From Plazaster borealis (taxonomy: Eukaryota > Echinodermata > Asteroidea > Forcipulatida > Labidiasteridae), in NCBI GenBank assembly GCA_021014325.1, contig CM037472.1, positions 12,137,063 through 12,201,062 on the forward strand: a stretch of 64,000 nucleotides of DNA, given 5' to 3'. Below are positions 45,001 through 49,219 of the stretch, piece after piece (position 1 is the stretch's first letter; every line of letters begins with the position of its first letter). The position numbers and the translations under genes are program-made. A model generated the notes under the pieces. That model saw nothing but the letters and a program-made list of their open reading frames with translations. It searched no databases and had not been told where the DNA came from.

Positions 45001-46696
45001 TAAGATGGGATTGGTTTCCCACCTGATCTCATAATACACATTTCAAAATATCAATTCACAGAAATCATTCAGGCAACCAGATTCCTTGATACCTGTGCCC
45101 AATTTAGTGTGAATTATCAAGGAATTGCCCTTTGGTGTATTTCCAAGTGAATGCAACATCAACCTCTTCTGATGGTATTAAGTTGCTTTGGCTCGGCTCA
45201 TTTCTTGGCCATGTAAAGGATAGTTTGTCAATAAGTCCGTCTCTGTTTCTTTGCGTTGTTCAACCTATTTGTCGATGGATTTATTGGTCTCTTTCTCTGA
45301 CTGTCTGTATGATCATTTCCAGTGCATAATTTCATAGAGGAGTTGGGGTTTGTCCTAAGTTTATAATAATAATAATGTTAATATTAGTGACTTCTTATTT
45401 AGTGCTCAAATCAGTGACGCTCATAGCGCTCCAACATTATTACACCTGGTCATTGGGCCATTTATTTCACTCCTTAAGCCATCTCAGCTCCCTGGGGAGT
45501 ATACAGCCTGTGCTGCCAAATATGTAGCACAACAAGCTAAATCAATCACAAGAATCATCTCTGCCCTTACAGGTACCCATTTACCCTTGGATGAAGAGAA
45601 ACAAAAACATTTAAGTGTCTTGATCAAGGACACAAATGTCATGATCGGGACTTGAACCCACACCTTGATGACTCGGCCACCAGAATTTGAGACCAATGCT
45701 CTGAACCGCTCTGCCATGACACGCCACATTTTATTTCATTTATTTCATTTAGTTTATTAATTCTGGTTGTAAAGCCAAGGACTCTCAGAAAGTGAACTTA
45801 GTCACTATACTAGCCAAGAACCCCAGGGAGAGAAGACAAAGAAGGAAGTTTCAGTTTTAGATGTGGGAGGAAAACCCCGGAAAATTATTCCAGGGAAAAC
45901 CCATGCAGTCAGGTACTAAAAACCCAATCCACATAATGCCCCGGTGGGATTTGAACCGGGGTCCCATAGGTGTAAGGCGAGGAAAGATACCACTACACCA
46001 ACCTGACAGCCATTTGTTATGAGGTGACATAGATAATGTTGAAACATTCAACCGTGTTTATGTCTTTCTCTCTCTCCTCAGTCTCCACAAGTCCTTGTCC
46101 CAAGAAGCTGATCTTCGTGATCAGTTCAACAACACCATCGGCAACTTTGAGGAAGAGGCACAGGTGCGCTCCTACGCTCTGGTCCAGATGCAGAAGACCA
46201 ATAGCCAGCAAAACGCTCAGCTCAAACAGCTGCAGAACGAGCGCAATGCCATGGCAGCGCAGCTGCAACAGGCTCTGCATGCACAGCAGAACAGCCAAAC
46301 GAAATTGAAAGAGTAGGTACCTTCTGTGATTTTTCTAGCTCGTCTGTCTGCAACCAACCCGCACCCCTTTTAACTTTCTTCCTGACCACATTTCTTTTAG
46401 AATCTGCCTACACCCTGTACATAATACAAACCAACCAAACCATTTGCAATGTCCTATTCATATCTCTTTATCTTTTACATGGAAAATGTTCTGCTGAGTT
46501 ATGTTTTTATCTATTTATTAACTTGACCAATGTATTAAAAACACATAATTTGCAAACAGAATTCTACAATGGAATAGTATTCCTGAGAGTGAATATAATC
46601 AACTACTATCTTTTTCTTTTTTGTTTCAGGCAGGAGAGGTTGATATCTGTCCTGAGAAAGAAAGTTGCAGAGGGGACTGTGAAAATAGTGAACTGA
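7528..46696 (+). CDS. mipol1: MIPOL1, mirror-image polydactyly 1 coiled-coil protein (12 coding exons)
   Basis: Joined exons are 7528-7703, 11391-11563, 11679-11891, 12792-13112, 14109-14278, 14769-14874, 18280-18455, 19240-19410, 30676-30762, 44687-44781, 46082-46312 and 46630-46696. All introns are GT-AG and every phase matches, giving 1986 nt (661 residues). The C-terminal ~310 residues follow vertebrate MIPOL1: the VVEEIYAAQKDRDEAI segment (about 388-403), RIVAEEM...ERDAA (about 483-496), YSLHKSLSQE (about 562-571) and the terminal LRKKVAEGTVKIVN. This half is rich in charged heptad-like coiled coil. The N-terminal ~350 residues are an extension not present in the 442-residue human protein, with a proline/tryptophan-rich stretch from exon 4. 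MIPOL1's biochemical role is poorly defined; human gene disruption was linked to mirror-image limb duplication. The start ATG at 7528 has a good context (AAGATGG). Confidence 0.96.
8148..8625. mobile_element. 478-bp MITE with 8-bp TSD and GCCGTCAACTC subterminal repeats
   Basis: AGCTATTT at 8140-8147 is repeated exactly at 8626-8633. Inside, the ends are inverted: GGTCCTACTACTTGCCGTCA at the left, GACGGCAAGTAGTAGGACC at the right. Each end carries several further GCCGTCAACTC units, four to five per side. An 8-bp target duplication points to hAT- or P-type transposition. It lies in mipol1 intron 1 and has no ORF. Confidence 0.85.
8766..9100. mobile_element. Copy of the TAGGGTCATG MITE family
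   Basis: Starting near CTTAGGGTCATGGATTGGG, it shares ATACAATAAAAGTCACATGTG, GTGAAAGTTTCAGCTGAA and TTTAGCGAGGTGA with the element at 328-757, and a CTGAGAAAGGATTCATGCATG palindrome with 23925-23960. The right boundary is uncertain. It lies in mipol1 intron 1. Confidence 0.65.
9101..10236. other. mipol1 intron 1, no feature seen
   Basis: Mixed A+T-rich sequence with no recognisable gene, RNA or repeat family. The short ORFs here lack family resemblance. Confidence 0.4.
10237..10965. mobile_element. Probable hAT-like element with TATCG-rich ends
   Basis: The left part (10237-10310) and right part (10845-10965) are packed with inverted ATATCGCGATATTCGATAAT-type motifs. The outer right end reads, inverted, GGGCTGTAAGCTTGGGCGAT, like the ends of many hAT elements. 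The centre contains CACCAACCTCGTCCCCA and its inverse-like copy at about 10,595 (GGGGACGAGGTTG). No transposase frame is seen. Boundaries are approximate. Confidence 0.5.
11020..11300 (+). mobile_element. Remnant of a non-LTR retrotransposon 3' end
   Basis: Across one frameshift and an in-frame TGA, the + strand reads like the C terminus of a CR1/L2-type reverse transcriptase: LRSTSSSDRSALLIPRSKYK, then CAFSVTAPMI-stop-NSL, then RQSSTIPTFKTSLKSHLFTR. It ends in a GATTGATTGATTAATTGATT repeat tail, as such LINE 3' ends often do. It lies in mipol1 intron 1 just before exon 2. It is dead and 5'-truncated. Confidence 0.75.
11391..11563 (+). CDS. mipol1: mipol1 coding exon 2
   Basis: The acceptor is TTTTCCTAG and the donor is GTAGAT. 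It enters in phase 2, completing the AAG codon of exon 1. It encodes a strongly basic helix (VIRRERALRRAAERRELD), likely continuing the exon 1 helix, then a polar segment with NEELKDWLSPSKQRDRLL. Confidence 0.93.
11679..11891 (+). CDS. mipol1: mipol1 coding exon 3
   Basis: The acceptor is TTCACTAG and the donor is GTAAAT. It is only 115 bp from exon 2. It encodes KEKELQKLKAALEQ, a serine/acidic tract (DSLLSSEEEDMRSEEG) and a basic end (RRPMKPRKKR). The basic end could act as a nuclear-localisation-type cluster; that role is inference. Confidence 0.92.
12003..12400 (+). mobile_element. tRNA-Leu-derived SINE
   Basis: The head resembles tRNA-Leu(CAA): GTGTCGTGGCAGAGCGGATA (A box), anticodon loop CTCAAG, a long variable arm, and the B box GGGTTCGAGTCCCGGTCG. 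The body follows with TTCGGATGGGACATAAAGCC and GTGTTGTGTAATGCACG. Sister copies are at 21299 and 43118. It starts 112 bp after exon 3 and has the same orientation as mipol1. It is not a tRNA gene: the head is joined to a repeated tail. Confidence 0.85.
12401..12791. other. mipol1 intron 3, remainder
   Basis: Unremarkable intronic sequence up to the exon 4 acceptor. Nothing recognised. Confidence 0.4.
12792..13112 (+). CDS. mipol1: mipol1 coding exon 4, Pro/Trp-rich insert
   Basis: This is the longest exon, 107 codons. The acceptor is TGAATCCAG and the donor is GTTAAT (a weak donor). It encodes a low-complexity Pro/Trp/Tyr/Ser-rich stretch including WNPNFTVPPAGSPWYPPG and PWVSPHPVHPDPQGPW, then HSEPNLSSGPPPVRRHSDVG. 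It is predicted to be disordered. I recall no equivalent in human MIPOL1. Confidence 0.9.
13195..13420 (+). repeat. Interspersed repeat, copy 1 (intron 4)
   Basis: The sequence shares TTCTACTGC(C)GCAGAGTAGAA-like, GGGAGGTAGAAATC and CTACTTTCGCTATGTGGATC blocks with an inverted copy at 18925-19125 in intron 7. It contains the palindrome CAGTTCTGAAAAGAACTG, echoed at 13751-13766. The class is unknown; it is probably a non-autonomous DNA element. Confidence 0.55.
13421..14108. other. mipol1 intron 4, remainder
   Basis: A+T-rich intron. The only notable item is a second GGTTCTGAAAAGAACTG motif near 13751, suggesting the repeat family may extend here. No gene or RNA is seen. Confidence 0.4.
14109..14278 (+). 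CDS. mipol1: mipol1 coding exon 5
   Basis: The acceptor is TGATGCAG and the donor is GTAAGC. It encodes a Ser/Gln/Val-rich linker (SSAVEQPVAQSTSTPVRIVV), then DFEEGVPLLLSELGSTRDVNKE. The latter aligns plausibly with the 'FLLKELDILR' region that begins the coiled-coil part of vertebrate MIPOL1. Confidence 0.92.
14279..14768. other. mipol1 intron 5
   Basis: A 490-bp intron with no recognisable repeat or gene. It ends in the acceptor of exon 6. Confidence 0.5.
14769..14874 (+). CDS. mipol1: mipol1 coding exon 6
   Basis: The acceptor is TGTTACAG and the donor is GTAGGA. It encodes 35 codons of heptad-like coiled coil (LQERLLDTEQEIDSLRLTQ, then EATLEARIAARAA), matching the segment just before VEEVYFAQK in vertebrate MIPOL1. 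It is too short to stand out as an ORF, but the phases of both neighbours require it. Confidence 0.94.
14875..16018. other. mipol1 intron 6, left part
   Basis: A+T-rich. It contains short GATTGATT runs near 15380-15450 and a pyrimidine-rich stretch near 15572-15607. No gene is seen. Confidence 0.4.
16019..17460. repeat. 1.4-kb minisatellite, 41-bp then 52/54-bp units
   Basis: This is a tandem array of GTGACTGATTATGAATCATG, CTATAAACRTGTAT-type units. The first ~330 bp use a 41-bp unit. From about 16346 each unit gains an 11-bp CATTTCTCTTG segment, giving 52 bp, or 54 bp where GTGACTTTGATT replaces GTGACTGATT. About 28-30 units in total. It lies in mipol1 intron 6. Short ORFs through it are by-products of the repeat. 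Confidence 0.95.
17461..18279. other. mipol1 intron 6, right part
   Basis: Very T-rich sequence with long TTTTCTTT stretches, leading to the exon 7 acceptor. The ORFs here are low-complexity and hydrophobic by base composition. Nothing was recognised. Confidence 0.4.
18280..18455 (+). CDS. mipol1: mipol1 coding exon 7, conserved core
   Basis: The acceptor is CGCATTCAG and the donor is GTATGA. It encodes VVEEIYAAQKDRDEAIMARL and NEERDESVTRLRRME, the most recognisable MIPOL1 segment (vertebrate: VEEVYFAQKERDEAV). An acidic tail follows, FDSGTDLDDEFGTSEM. Confidence 0.97.
18456..18924. other. mipol1 intron 7, left part
   Basis: No gene or repeat was recognised. AACCCTAACTAACCC near 18507 is a single short occurrence, not a telomeric array. 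Confidence 0.4.
18925..19125 (-). repeat. Interspersed repeat, inverted copy (intron 7)
   Basis: This is the inverse of the 13195-13420 repeat: GATCCACTAAGCGAAAGTAG corresponds to CTACTTTCGCTATGTGGATC, and TTTCCTACCTCCCATGTAGT to the GGGAGGTAGAAATCATGTGG block. The matching segments run in order through CAAGACAAGTTCTCAA. Confidence 0.55.
19240..19410 (+). CDS. mipol1: mipol1 coding exon 8
   Basis: The acceptor is CTACACAG and the donor is GTGAGT. It has 57 codons in phase 0: MNDLLARLSMADTGPEI, then RIVAEEMRAIIHERDAAQAK. Vertebrate MIPOL1 has LQELLNRINNADTG and RITAEEMSALIEERDAA at the same place. Confidence 0.97.
19484..20440. repeat. Tandem array of two alternating unit types (~138 and ~120 bp)
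   Basis: Type A units (about 138 bp) carry CCACCTCCCTGATGAGGTTT and TAGGGACTGCTTCCGTCTTC. Type B units (about 120 bp) carry TTCCCTTGGTAGGGAAAGCT and AGAAAAATGCATCCTGTT. Both share CTCTGAAGCAGGTTCATCAT and GCGCTTCATGGTATCATATC. The order reads B A A B A B A. The array starts 74 bp after the exon 8 donor, in intron 8. Confidence 0.85.
20771..20880 (+). mobile_element. tRNA-derived SINE head
   Basis: GGCTAGGTGGCTCAGTTGGT (A box) and GGTCGCAGGTTCAAGTCCCG (B box) fold in a tRNA-like way, followed by a TTGTGTTCGTTCAACCC tail. An inverted relative lies at 29893-29957. It is a SINE remnant rather than a working tRNA: the acceptor pairing is imperfect and the head is joined to a repeat tail. Confidence 0.7.
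20881..21298. other. mipol1 intron 8 segment
   Basis: No gene or clear repeat is seen between the two SINEs. Confidence 0.4.
21299..21665 (+). mobile_element. tRNA-Leu-derived SINE
   Basis: A well-preserved head: GTGTCGTGGCTGAGCGGATA, ATTCAAGCTCTGGTGTTTCT, GGGTTCGAGTCCCGGTCATG. The family body has GTGTCCTTAAGCAAGACACT and ends in GAGCGCTATATAAGAAGCC. Same family and orientation as the copies at 12003 and 43118. Confidence 0.85.
21666..22342. other. mipol1 intron 8 segment
   Basis: A+T-rich intronic DNA. No gene, RNA or repeat was recognised. Confidence 0.4.
22343..22768. mobile_element. Two tandem 201-bp MITEs sharing 8-bp target duplications
   Basis: The structure is CTTCATGT (22343-22350), element (22351-22551), CTTCATGT (22552-22559), element (22560-22760), CTTCATGT (22761-22768). 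Each element has 29-bp inverted ends starting CAGAGCTGTGTATTGAGAGA. The copies differ at about three positions. An 8-bp TSD with a CAGAG terminus fits hAT-type MITEs. There is no coding sequence; ORFs across it on both strands are fortuitous. Confidence 0.92.
22769..23038. other. mipol1 intron 8 segment
   Basis: Nothing was recognised apart from the end of the tandem MITE at the left border. Confidence 0.35.
23039..23228. mobile_element. MITE, GGGCCCAATTTCATAG family
   Basis: Both ends are present: GGGCCCAGTTTCATAAAGCT at the left and CTTTATAGGCCCTGG at the right, inverted with respect to each other. The centre has the TTGCTTAGCAAG/TTTCTGCTAAGCAA motifs of the family. Length is about 190 bp. 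Confidence 0.75.
23564..23907 (+). mobile_element. tRNA-Leu-derived SINE, second subfamily
   Basis: The head is GTGTAGTGGCCGAGCGGTTA, then ATTCAAGTTCTGG and GGGTTCGAATCCCGGTCATG. The body differs from the first SINE family: GGGTATAAATGGGTACCTGC, GGGCTGTATACTCCCCAGGG, AATGCGCTATATGAGAACTT, with a TTATTATT tail. The inverted sister is at 45365-45727. It is inserted into an older MITE. Confidence 0.8.
24011..24209. mobile_element. Short MITE with CAGAGCTGCC ends
   Basis: The inverted ends are CAGAGCTGCCAACTCTCCCTG and GGGCAGCTCTG, about 200 bp apart. Both inner flanks carry CTCCCTGATT. It interrupts the family segment that is continuous in the copies at 328 and 8766, which shows it is an insertion. 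Confidence 0.6.
24451..24914. other. mipol1 intron 8 segment
   Basis: No gene or repeat was recognised. Confidence 0.35.
24915..25292. mobile_element. TTAA-target MITE, GTACACGTTTGGTAATT family
   Basis: The left TTAA is at 24911-24914, followed by AGACACTGTACACGTTTGGT. The right end is ATTACCAAACATTGTCCATG, with the TTAA decayed. The internal segments GTAACGAGCAACGGAGAGCT and CCAATTGAGCCCAAATTTTC match the copies at 5686 and 6745. Confidence 0.8.
25293..25918. other. mipol1 intron 8 segment
   Basis: No gene was recognised. Direct repeats of ACGTTGTATCTYG around 25812-25880 give a small local repeat just before the next element. Confidence 0.35.
25919..26340. mobile_element. MITE with TGTGACCCACCACGCC ends, copy 1
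   Basis: The left end TGTGACCCACCACGCCAAAA is matched by the inverted right end TTTTGGGGTGGTGGGTCACA. The TIR is about 40 bp with a few mismatches, and the total length is 422 bp. The inner segment ATTCATGAATAAAAATTAGG is shared, inverted, with the copy at 41666-42081. No ORF. Confidence 0.85.
26625..26838 (-). mobile_element. SINE, truncated at its tRNA end
   Basis: This is the inverse of the tRNA-headed SINE at 45729-46012: AAGCCAAGGACTCTCAGAAA, GAAGTTTCAGTTTTAGAT, ATTATTCCAGGGAAAACCCA and AACCCAATCCACAT all appear in the same order. The tRNA head is missing. Confidence 0.75.
26839..28019. other. mipol1 intron 8 segment
   Basis: No gene, RNA or repeat was recognised before the 23-bp array. 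Confidence 0.4.
28020..28810. repeat. 23-bp minisatellite, about 33 units
   Basis: The unit is GATCCTGTCATCAGCAGATT plus GCT. Many units contain the small palindrome TCAGCAGATTGCTGA, so single strands could fold into serial hairpins. Unit variants (TCATCAGTAG, TCATTAACAG, TCAGCTGACTGATG) recur in blocks, suggesting multi-unit duplications. It lies in mipol1 intron 8. Confidence 0.95.
28811..29892. other. mipol1 intron 8 segment
   Basis: No gene or repeat was recognised. Sequence near 29560-29620 has short inverted CAGCT motifs only. Confidence 0.4.
29893..29957 (-). mobile_element. tRNA-derived SINE head, inverted
   Basis: Read on the minus strand, GGGCTAGATAGCTCAGTTAA and AGAGCGCCGGCACGTTAAAC, then a decayed B box (AGAGGTTCAACCCC), match the SINE head at 20771-20844. 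Only the head is recognisable. Confidence 0.6.
29958..30675. other. mipol1 intron 8, right end
   Basis: It includes a 10-base C run at 30333-30342. It ends in a T-rich tract and the exon 9 acceptor. No other feature was recognised. Confidence 0.4.
30676..30762 (+). CDS. mipol1: mipol1 coding exon 9
   Basis: The acceptor is TTATAACAG and the donor is GTAATT. It has 29 codons in phase 0, beginning CKKLEREIIELR, the direct counterpart of CKRLEQELHHVK after ERDAALSK in human. It ends NNNEQSLR, matching the vertebrate NNQERALK. The exon is isolated between introns of 11.3 and 13.9 kb. Confidence 0.95.
31168..31310 (+). other. Inverted-repeat patch with a histone-type 3' stem-loop motif
   Basis: GCCTCTTTTCAGAGCCACCA at 31250-31269 differs by one base from the metazoan replication-dependent histone mRNA 3' stem-loop and its flank. 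It sits between inverted copies of GCGGGTACAC (31168) and GTGTACCCGT (about 31299). No histone coding sequence was found beside it on either strand. It may be a relic of a histone gene end carried by a repeat, or a chance hairpin. Confidence 0.4.
31311..37796. other. mipol1 intron 9, repeat-poor unique DNA (candidate regulatory)
   Basis: About 6.5 kb without a recognised mobile element, unlike the introns before it. Several stretches (about 31,930-33,420 and 34,430-35,060) look richer in G+C and of high complexity. They carry runs of C (33168-33180, 33341-33350) and G (32832-32842). No coding exon fits the gene's phases. Regulatory function, for example for the expected neighbour foxA, is inference. 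Confidence 0.35.
37797..38142. mobile_element. MITE, GGGCCCAATTTCATAG family, long copy
   Basis: The left end CTTGGCTCAATTTCACAAG and right end CTATCACATTGGGCCCAG are inverted. The inner GTAGCTAAGCACAACAAAAT, TATGCTTACCAGAATAAGGT and CTGTGACTGGTATCCTGCTC match the copy at 57990. Length is about 345 bp. Confidence 0.75.
38143..40660. other. mipol1 intron 9, repeat-poor unique DNA (candidate regulatory)
   Basis: No gene or repeat is seen. Around 40,024-40,062 an octamer ATGCAAAT, a TCF-like ATCAAAG and a GTCAAGGGGTCA nuclear-receptor-like site lie within 40 bp. Such a grouping is what an enhancer can look like but is not proof. An 11-base C run is at 39671-39681. Confidence 0.35.
40661..41043. 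mobile_element. TTAA-target MITE, GTACACGTTTGGTAATT family
   Basis: TTAA is intact at both sides (40657-40660 and 41044-41047). The ends are AGGGTCTGTATACATTTGGT and ATTACCAAACATATACAATC. The interior matches the copy at 6071-6448, inverted (GTGGACAAACGGCTCC, TAGTTTTATGGTATAT). Confidence 0.85.
41666..42081. mobile_element. MITE with TGTGACCCACCACGCC ends, copy 2
   Basis: TGTGACCCACCACCCCAAAC at the left and TTTGGCGTGGTGGGTCACA at the right. It is flanked by TA on both sides, suggesting a TA target. The interior includes ATTTCATGCCGAATGACAGT and CTCGAAATGGCATTTGCCGA, inverse to the copy at 25919. Two long T runs (about 41791-41811 and 41991-42015) lie inside. Confidence 0.85.
42082..42892. 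other. mipol1 intron 9 segment
   Basis: No gene or repeat was recognised. Confidence 0.35.
42893..43090. mobile_element. MITE, GGGCCCAATTTCATAG family
   Basis: The ends are GGGCCAAATTTCATAGATCT and TTCTATGAAATTGGGGTC, inverted, about 198 bp apart. The middle carries GTATTTTGGCTGGTAAGC, the family's internal segment. Confidence 0.8.
43118..43545 (+). mobile_element. tRNA-Leu-derived SINE, near full length
   Basis: This is the best-preserved copy: head GTGTCGTGGCCGAGCGGATA, CTCAAACTCTGGTGTTTCTT, GGGTTCGAGTCCCGTTCGTG. The body has CGTCCTTCGGATGGGACGTA, GTTGTGTAATGCACGCAAAA, TTGATTGGCTGCATATTGCG, and the tail ATTATTATTATTA. It lies in mipol1 intron 9. Confidence 0.88.
43546..44369. other. mipol1 intron 9 segment
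   Basis: No gene or repeat was recognised apart from a short TTGTTAATTCTTGAAACTTG direct repeat near 43725-43760. Confidence 0.35.
44370..44640 (+). mobile_element. Remnant of a non-LTR retrotransposon 3' end
   Basis: The + strand from about 44430 reads KSYSSRSFQSAAVQFWNNLP, then EVVKQTETSEQFEN. This is a typical C-terminal signature of CR1/L2-type reverse-transcriptase proteins. The frame then decays, ending near TACGTGCTATATAAGTATG. It is truncated and non-functional, and lies just before the exon 10 acceptor. Confidence 0.75.
44687..44781 (+). CDS. mipol1: mipol1 coding exon 10
   Basis: The acceptor is TTCTTCAG and the donor is GTATGA. It encodes SQLEATRQERDTAVTKVRKL, then QEDLDEVKVFY, matching the vertebrate QQARETAVQQYKKLEEEIQ. 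It ends two bases into a codon completed by exon 11. Confidence 0.96.
44782..45364. other. mipol1 intron 10, left part
   Basis: No gene or repeat was recognised. Confidence 0.4.
45365..45727 (-). mobile_element. tRNA-Leu-derived SINE, second subfamily, inverted
   Basis: On the minus strand the head reads GGCGTGTCATGGCAGAGCGG, GGTCTCAAATTCTGGTGGCC, GGGTTCAAGTCCCGATCATG. The body includes the inverse of CTCCCTGGGGAGTATACAGC and the tail ends in TTATTATTATTA. It matches the + copy at 23564-23907. Confidence 0.82.
45729..46012 (-). mobile_element. SINE with tRNA-Val-like head, inverted
   Basis: On the minus strand: TTGGTGTAGTGGTATCTTTC, CTTACACC at the anticodon loop (UAC-like), then CCCCGGTTCAAATCCCACCG. 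A unique body follows (ATTGGGTTTTTAGTACCTGA to AGTCCTTGGCTTTACAACCA) with an AAATGAAATAAATG tail. The truncated sister is at 26625-26838. It ends about 70 bp before exon 11. Confidence 0.8.
46082..46312 (+). CDS. mipol1: mipol1 coding exon 11
   Basis: The acceptor is CTCTCCTCAG and the donor is GTAGGT. The start completes serine in YSLHKSLSQEADLRDQFNNT, nearly identical to vertebrate MIPOL1 (YSLHKSLSQEENLKDQFNYT). The remainder is glutamine-rich coiled coil (QNAQLKQLQNERNAMAAQL, QQALHAQQNSQTKLKE). Confidence 0.97.
46630..46696 (+). CDS. mipol1: mipol1 terminal coding exon 12
   Basis: The acceptor is TTGTTTCAG. It encodes QERLISVLRKKVAEGTVKIV plus N and ends with TGA at 46694-46696. It matches the vertebrate C terminus LERLVDVLRKKVGTGT. 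The exon and its downstream sequence are tandemly duplicated (see 46803-46960). Confidence 0.96.
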
Positions 46697-47200
46697 CCTA
46701 TCTATTTTAGCTGGATTGAGAACAGGTTCACTCCCCCCCCCCCACCACTACCATCTGCTGTGTTGTGTTGGCTAAACAAGCAAGCCAAATACAAATCAAC
46801 AAGAGAGGTTGATATCTGTCCTGAGAAAGAAAGTTGCTGAAGGGACTGTGAAAATAGTGAACTGACCTATTTAGCTGGATTGAGAACAGGTTCACTTCCC
46901 CCCCACCACTACCATCTGCTGTGTTGTGTTTGCTAAACAAGCAAGCCACATATAAACCAAAAAAAGAAAATAAATCAAACATGTTTTTGTTTTTGTGCAT
47001 TTCCTGTTTTACTAATTGGTTGTCTTCACTAGCTGTGTGCATTCCAATGTAGGGAGACTATCCCTGCCTTTCCAGCCATTCCATTTGTACAAATAAGAAT
47101 CTCTGCTGTTGGGGACATCGTGAATGTTTGCATGCATTTATGGAGAACAAAATTGTATCTATCTACGGATTGACAAATGAAAATAAACAGCTCTGAAAGT
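46697..47200 (+). other. mipol1 3' UTR, candidate poly(A) signals
   Basis: AATAAA occurs at 46969-46974, just after the duplicated block, and again at 47182-47187. Either could end the transcript. An 11-base C run is at 46733-46743. The true end is not determinable from sequence alone. Confidence 0.45.
46803..46960 (+). repeat. Tandem copy of mipol1 last exon and 3' UTR
   Basis: The copy is offset by 169 bp from 46634 onward and reproduces the 20 final codons, the TGA, the C-run and CACCACTACCATCTGCTGTG. Within the coding part there are two changes, both synonymous (GCA to GCT, GAG to GAA). No usable acceptor precedes the copy: the nearest AG gives the wrong phase and lacks a pyrimidine tract. 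It is therefore most likely 3' UTR sequence. AATAAA follows at 46969-46974. Confidence 0.85.
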
Positions 47201-49219
47201 TTGTGTTTGTGAAACCGATAGCCTGAGAAGAAAGGTGGAAAAATAGATTACGATGTTGTGGATACTGGTTTTTAGTCCTGTTTTCATGCTTGGGGCCAAC
47301 ATCGTTGCTGTCTGGCATGTACTGCTCTGTTTGCCAAAAGAGGTAGGCATGTTGGCTGGGATGCATTTGAACACAATTCAATGTTTGAGCAAAGACAATT
47401 GCATCACTTGATGGAATGTCAGCTCGACCTGGATACCAAGGGATAAGTCGAGGCCAGCGGGGATCTGGCTGGAAACCAAAGCGGACGGGTTCGTAATTAA
47501 AATGAAAACGATTCAGCGAGACTTCAGCATAGTTTGTTTTATTTAGAAATGGACATTGATGGCCGATAGCACAGCTAGCTATAGGCATTGACACCGTTTC
47601 GGTGTTGAGGATTGCATTTTGTTATTCACTTGTATTCTACATGGGTGTGTGAACAGTGTAACTGCAGTTTAACAAGCAGGATTTGGAGCTTCGTATTGTA
47701 GCGAGATAACCCTAAGGAGGTCCCAGCAAAACAGAGTCAAGATCTCCCTATAGGAGAACTGCAAGGAGGTCTGACTAATATAACACAAACATTAAACTGT
47801 TAATGTTAGACAGGTTTTCCTTTCAGACGTTTGAATGATATTCAAAAGTAATTTTTGTTTTGTTTTTTTGTATTTTGAGAAGATGAAAGTTTTTCCTTCT
47901 AAGGTTTATAACTCCCCCCCCCCCTCCGTCCGATATTTGAATGCTATTAATTTCCCTGCCCGCGGCCCGATGGACATATTTTTGCAATTCATTGATGATT
48001 CACATTCTATTTTGATGTATATATTTGTAATTCATGTGCCTTGTACTTGAAAGAGTTTTAGTATTTTTCTATAGAGTTTGTAATTACCTATTTGGGGGTA
48101 ATTTCTGCCCCCCCCCCAACCGAATTCGTCCAAAATGTATCACATTCCATGTCGATTCAAACTACGTATTATCATTTATTCAATTTATTTTGCTTTTTGG
48201 TGTACAGGTGTGAATATTTTATTTATTCATCTATTTAATGTTATTAAATGTCGTTGAGAAGTATCCCCCGTCCATATCATGGAGCACATTTGAATGATGT
48301 ACTAAGAGTAGATACACATTCTGTAATATATTCTCATTCAAATACTTATTGATAGCTAAACAGTTTTTTCGGTTTTGGGGTATGTTTTTTTCTTCTCATG
48401 GTTGGTGTACAAAATTTACTTTATTTATTTACGTGCTGTGAATTTAGTGAGCTTGAAATAGAGGAACGTAATGTAAGATTCTGTTTCTAGTTTGTGGTTA
48501 CCATGAGGCTGGTGAAACTTAGACGGATTGTTTTATGTGGCGGTAGACTTCTATTCCCCGTCTCCATTACCTTTTAATTGATGTGTCTGCAGCGGAGGTT
48601 GGATGGGAAATAATTTAACCCGTCGACACTTCAGCTATATTATGCAGTCACTTTATTTTATTTAGATTTTCAATGAAACTCATTTTGCCTTTTTTTCGAA
48701 CCTCAGCTTTGCCCACTGCGTCCGGCTGGTATTCTATAAAGCCCGGTGCCATACTTCAAGCCTATTGCGAATAAGAAGAGGAATTTTCTTGCGTCACTGT
48801 TGGGGAAAAACCATCTCGTACAGTGATTGCGTTACGACAATTCGCTTTCGCTTGAAGCTTCAGCGAGTTACTTGCGTAATCATTGTGGTCATTGGTCATT
48901 TTTTAAACTGACTTCATCCTGCGAACAACCAAAAAACATGAATTCTCCATCCAGTTGTATGTTGTTATGTTGACCAGCCCATACACTGAATATACAATGC
49001 ATGGACGAAGTCTGCCTCTGTGACCAGTAAAGGCACATTGCAAAGAAACACTTCACAGGGAAATTTAATTTAAAAGTCGCCAATAGAAACCCCCTCTTTT
49101 TTTGTTAATTCCAAAATTGAAATTGAATAAATGAAACTTCATCATTTGATTATAAATCGTAATCATTTCCACCTGTGACATTTGTTAATTGTATTATTTT
49201 ATATTTATTCATGCTTGTT
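47201..49219. other. Intergenic DNA downstream of mipol1
   Basis: No gene was recognised. It contains C runs at 47914-47924 and 48108-48117. A+T-rich with some mixed-complexity patches and no recognised mobile element. Confidence 0.4.

Noticed and set aside
46803..46865. Second copy of the last exon as an alternative terminal exon
   Set aside because: The nearest upstream AG gives the wrong reading phase and there is no pyrimidine tract. 3' UTR sequence is more likely.
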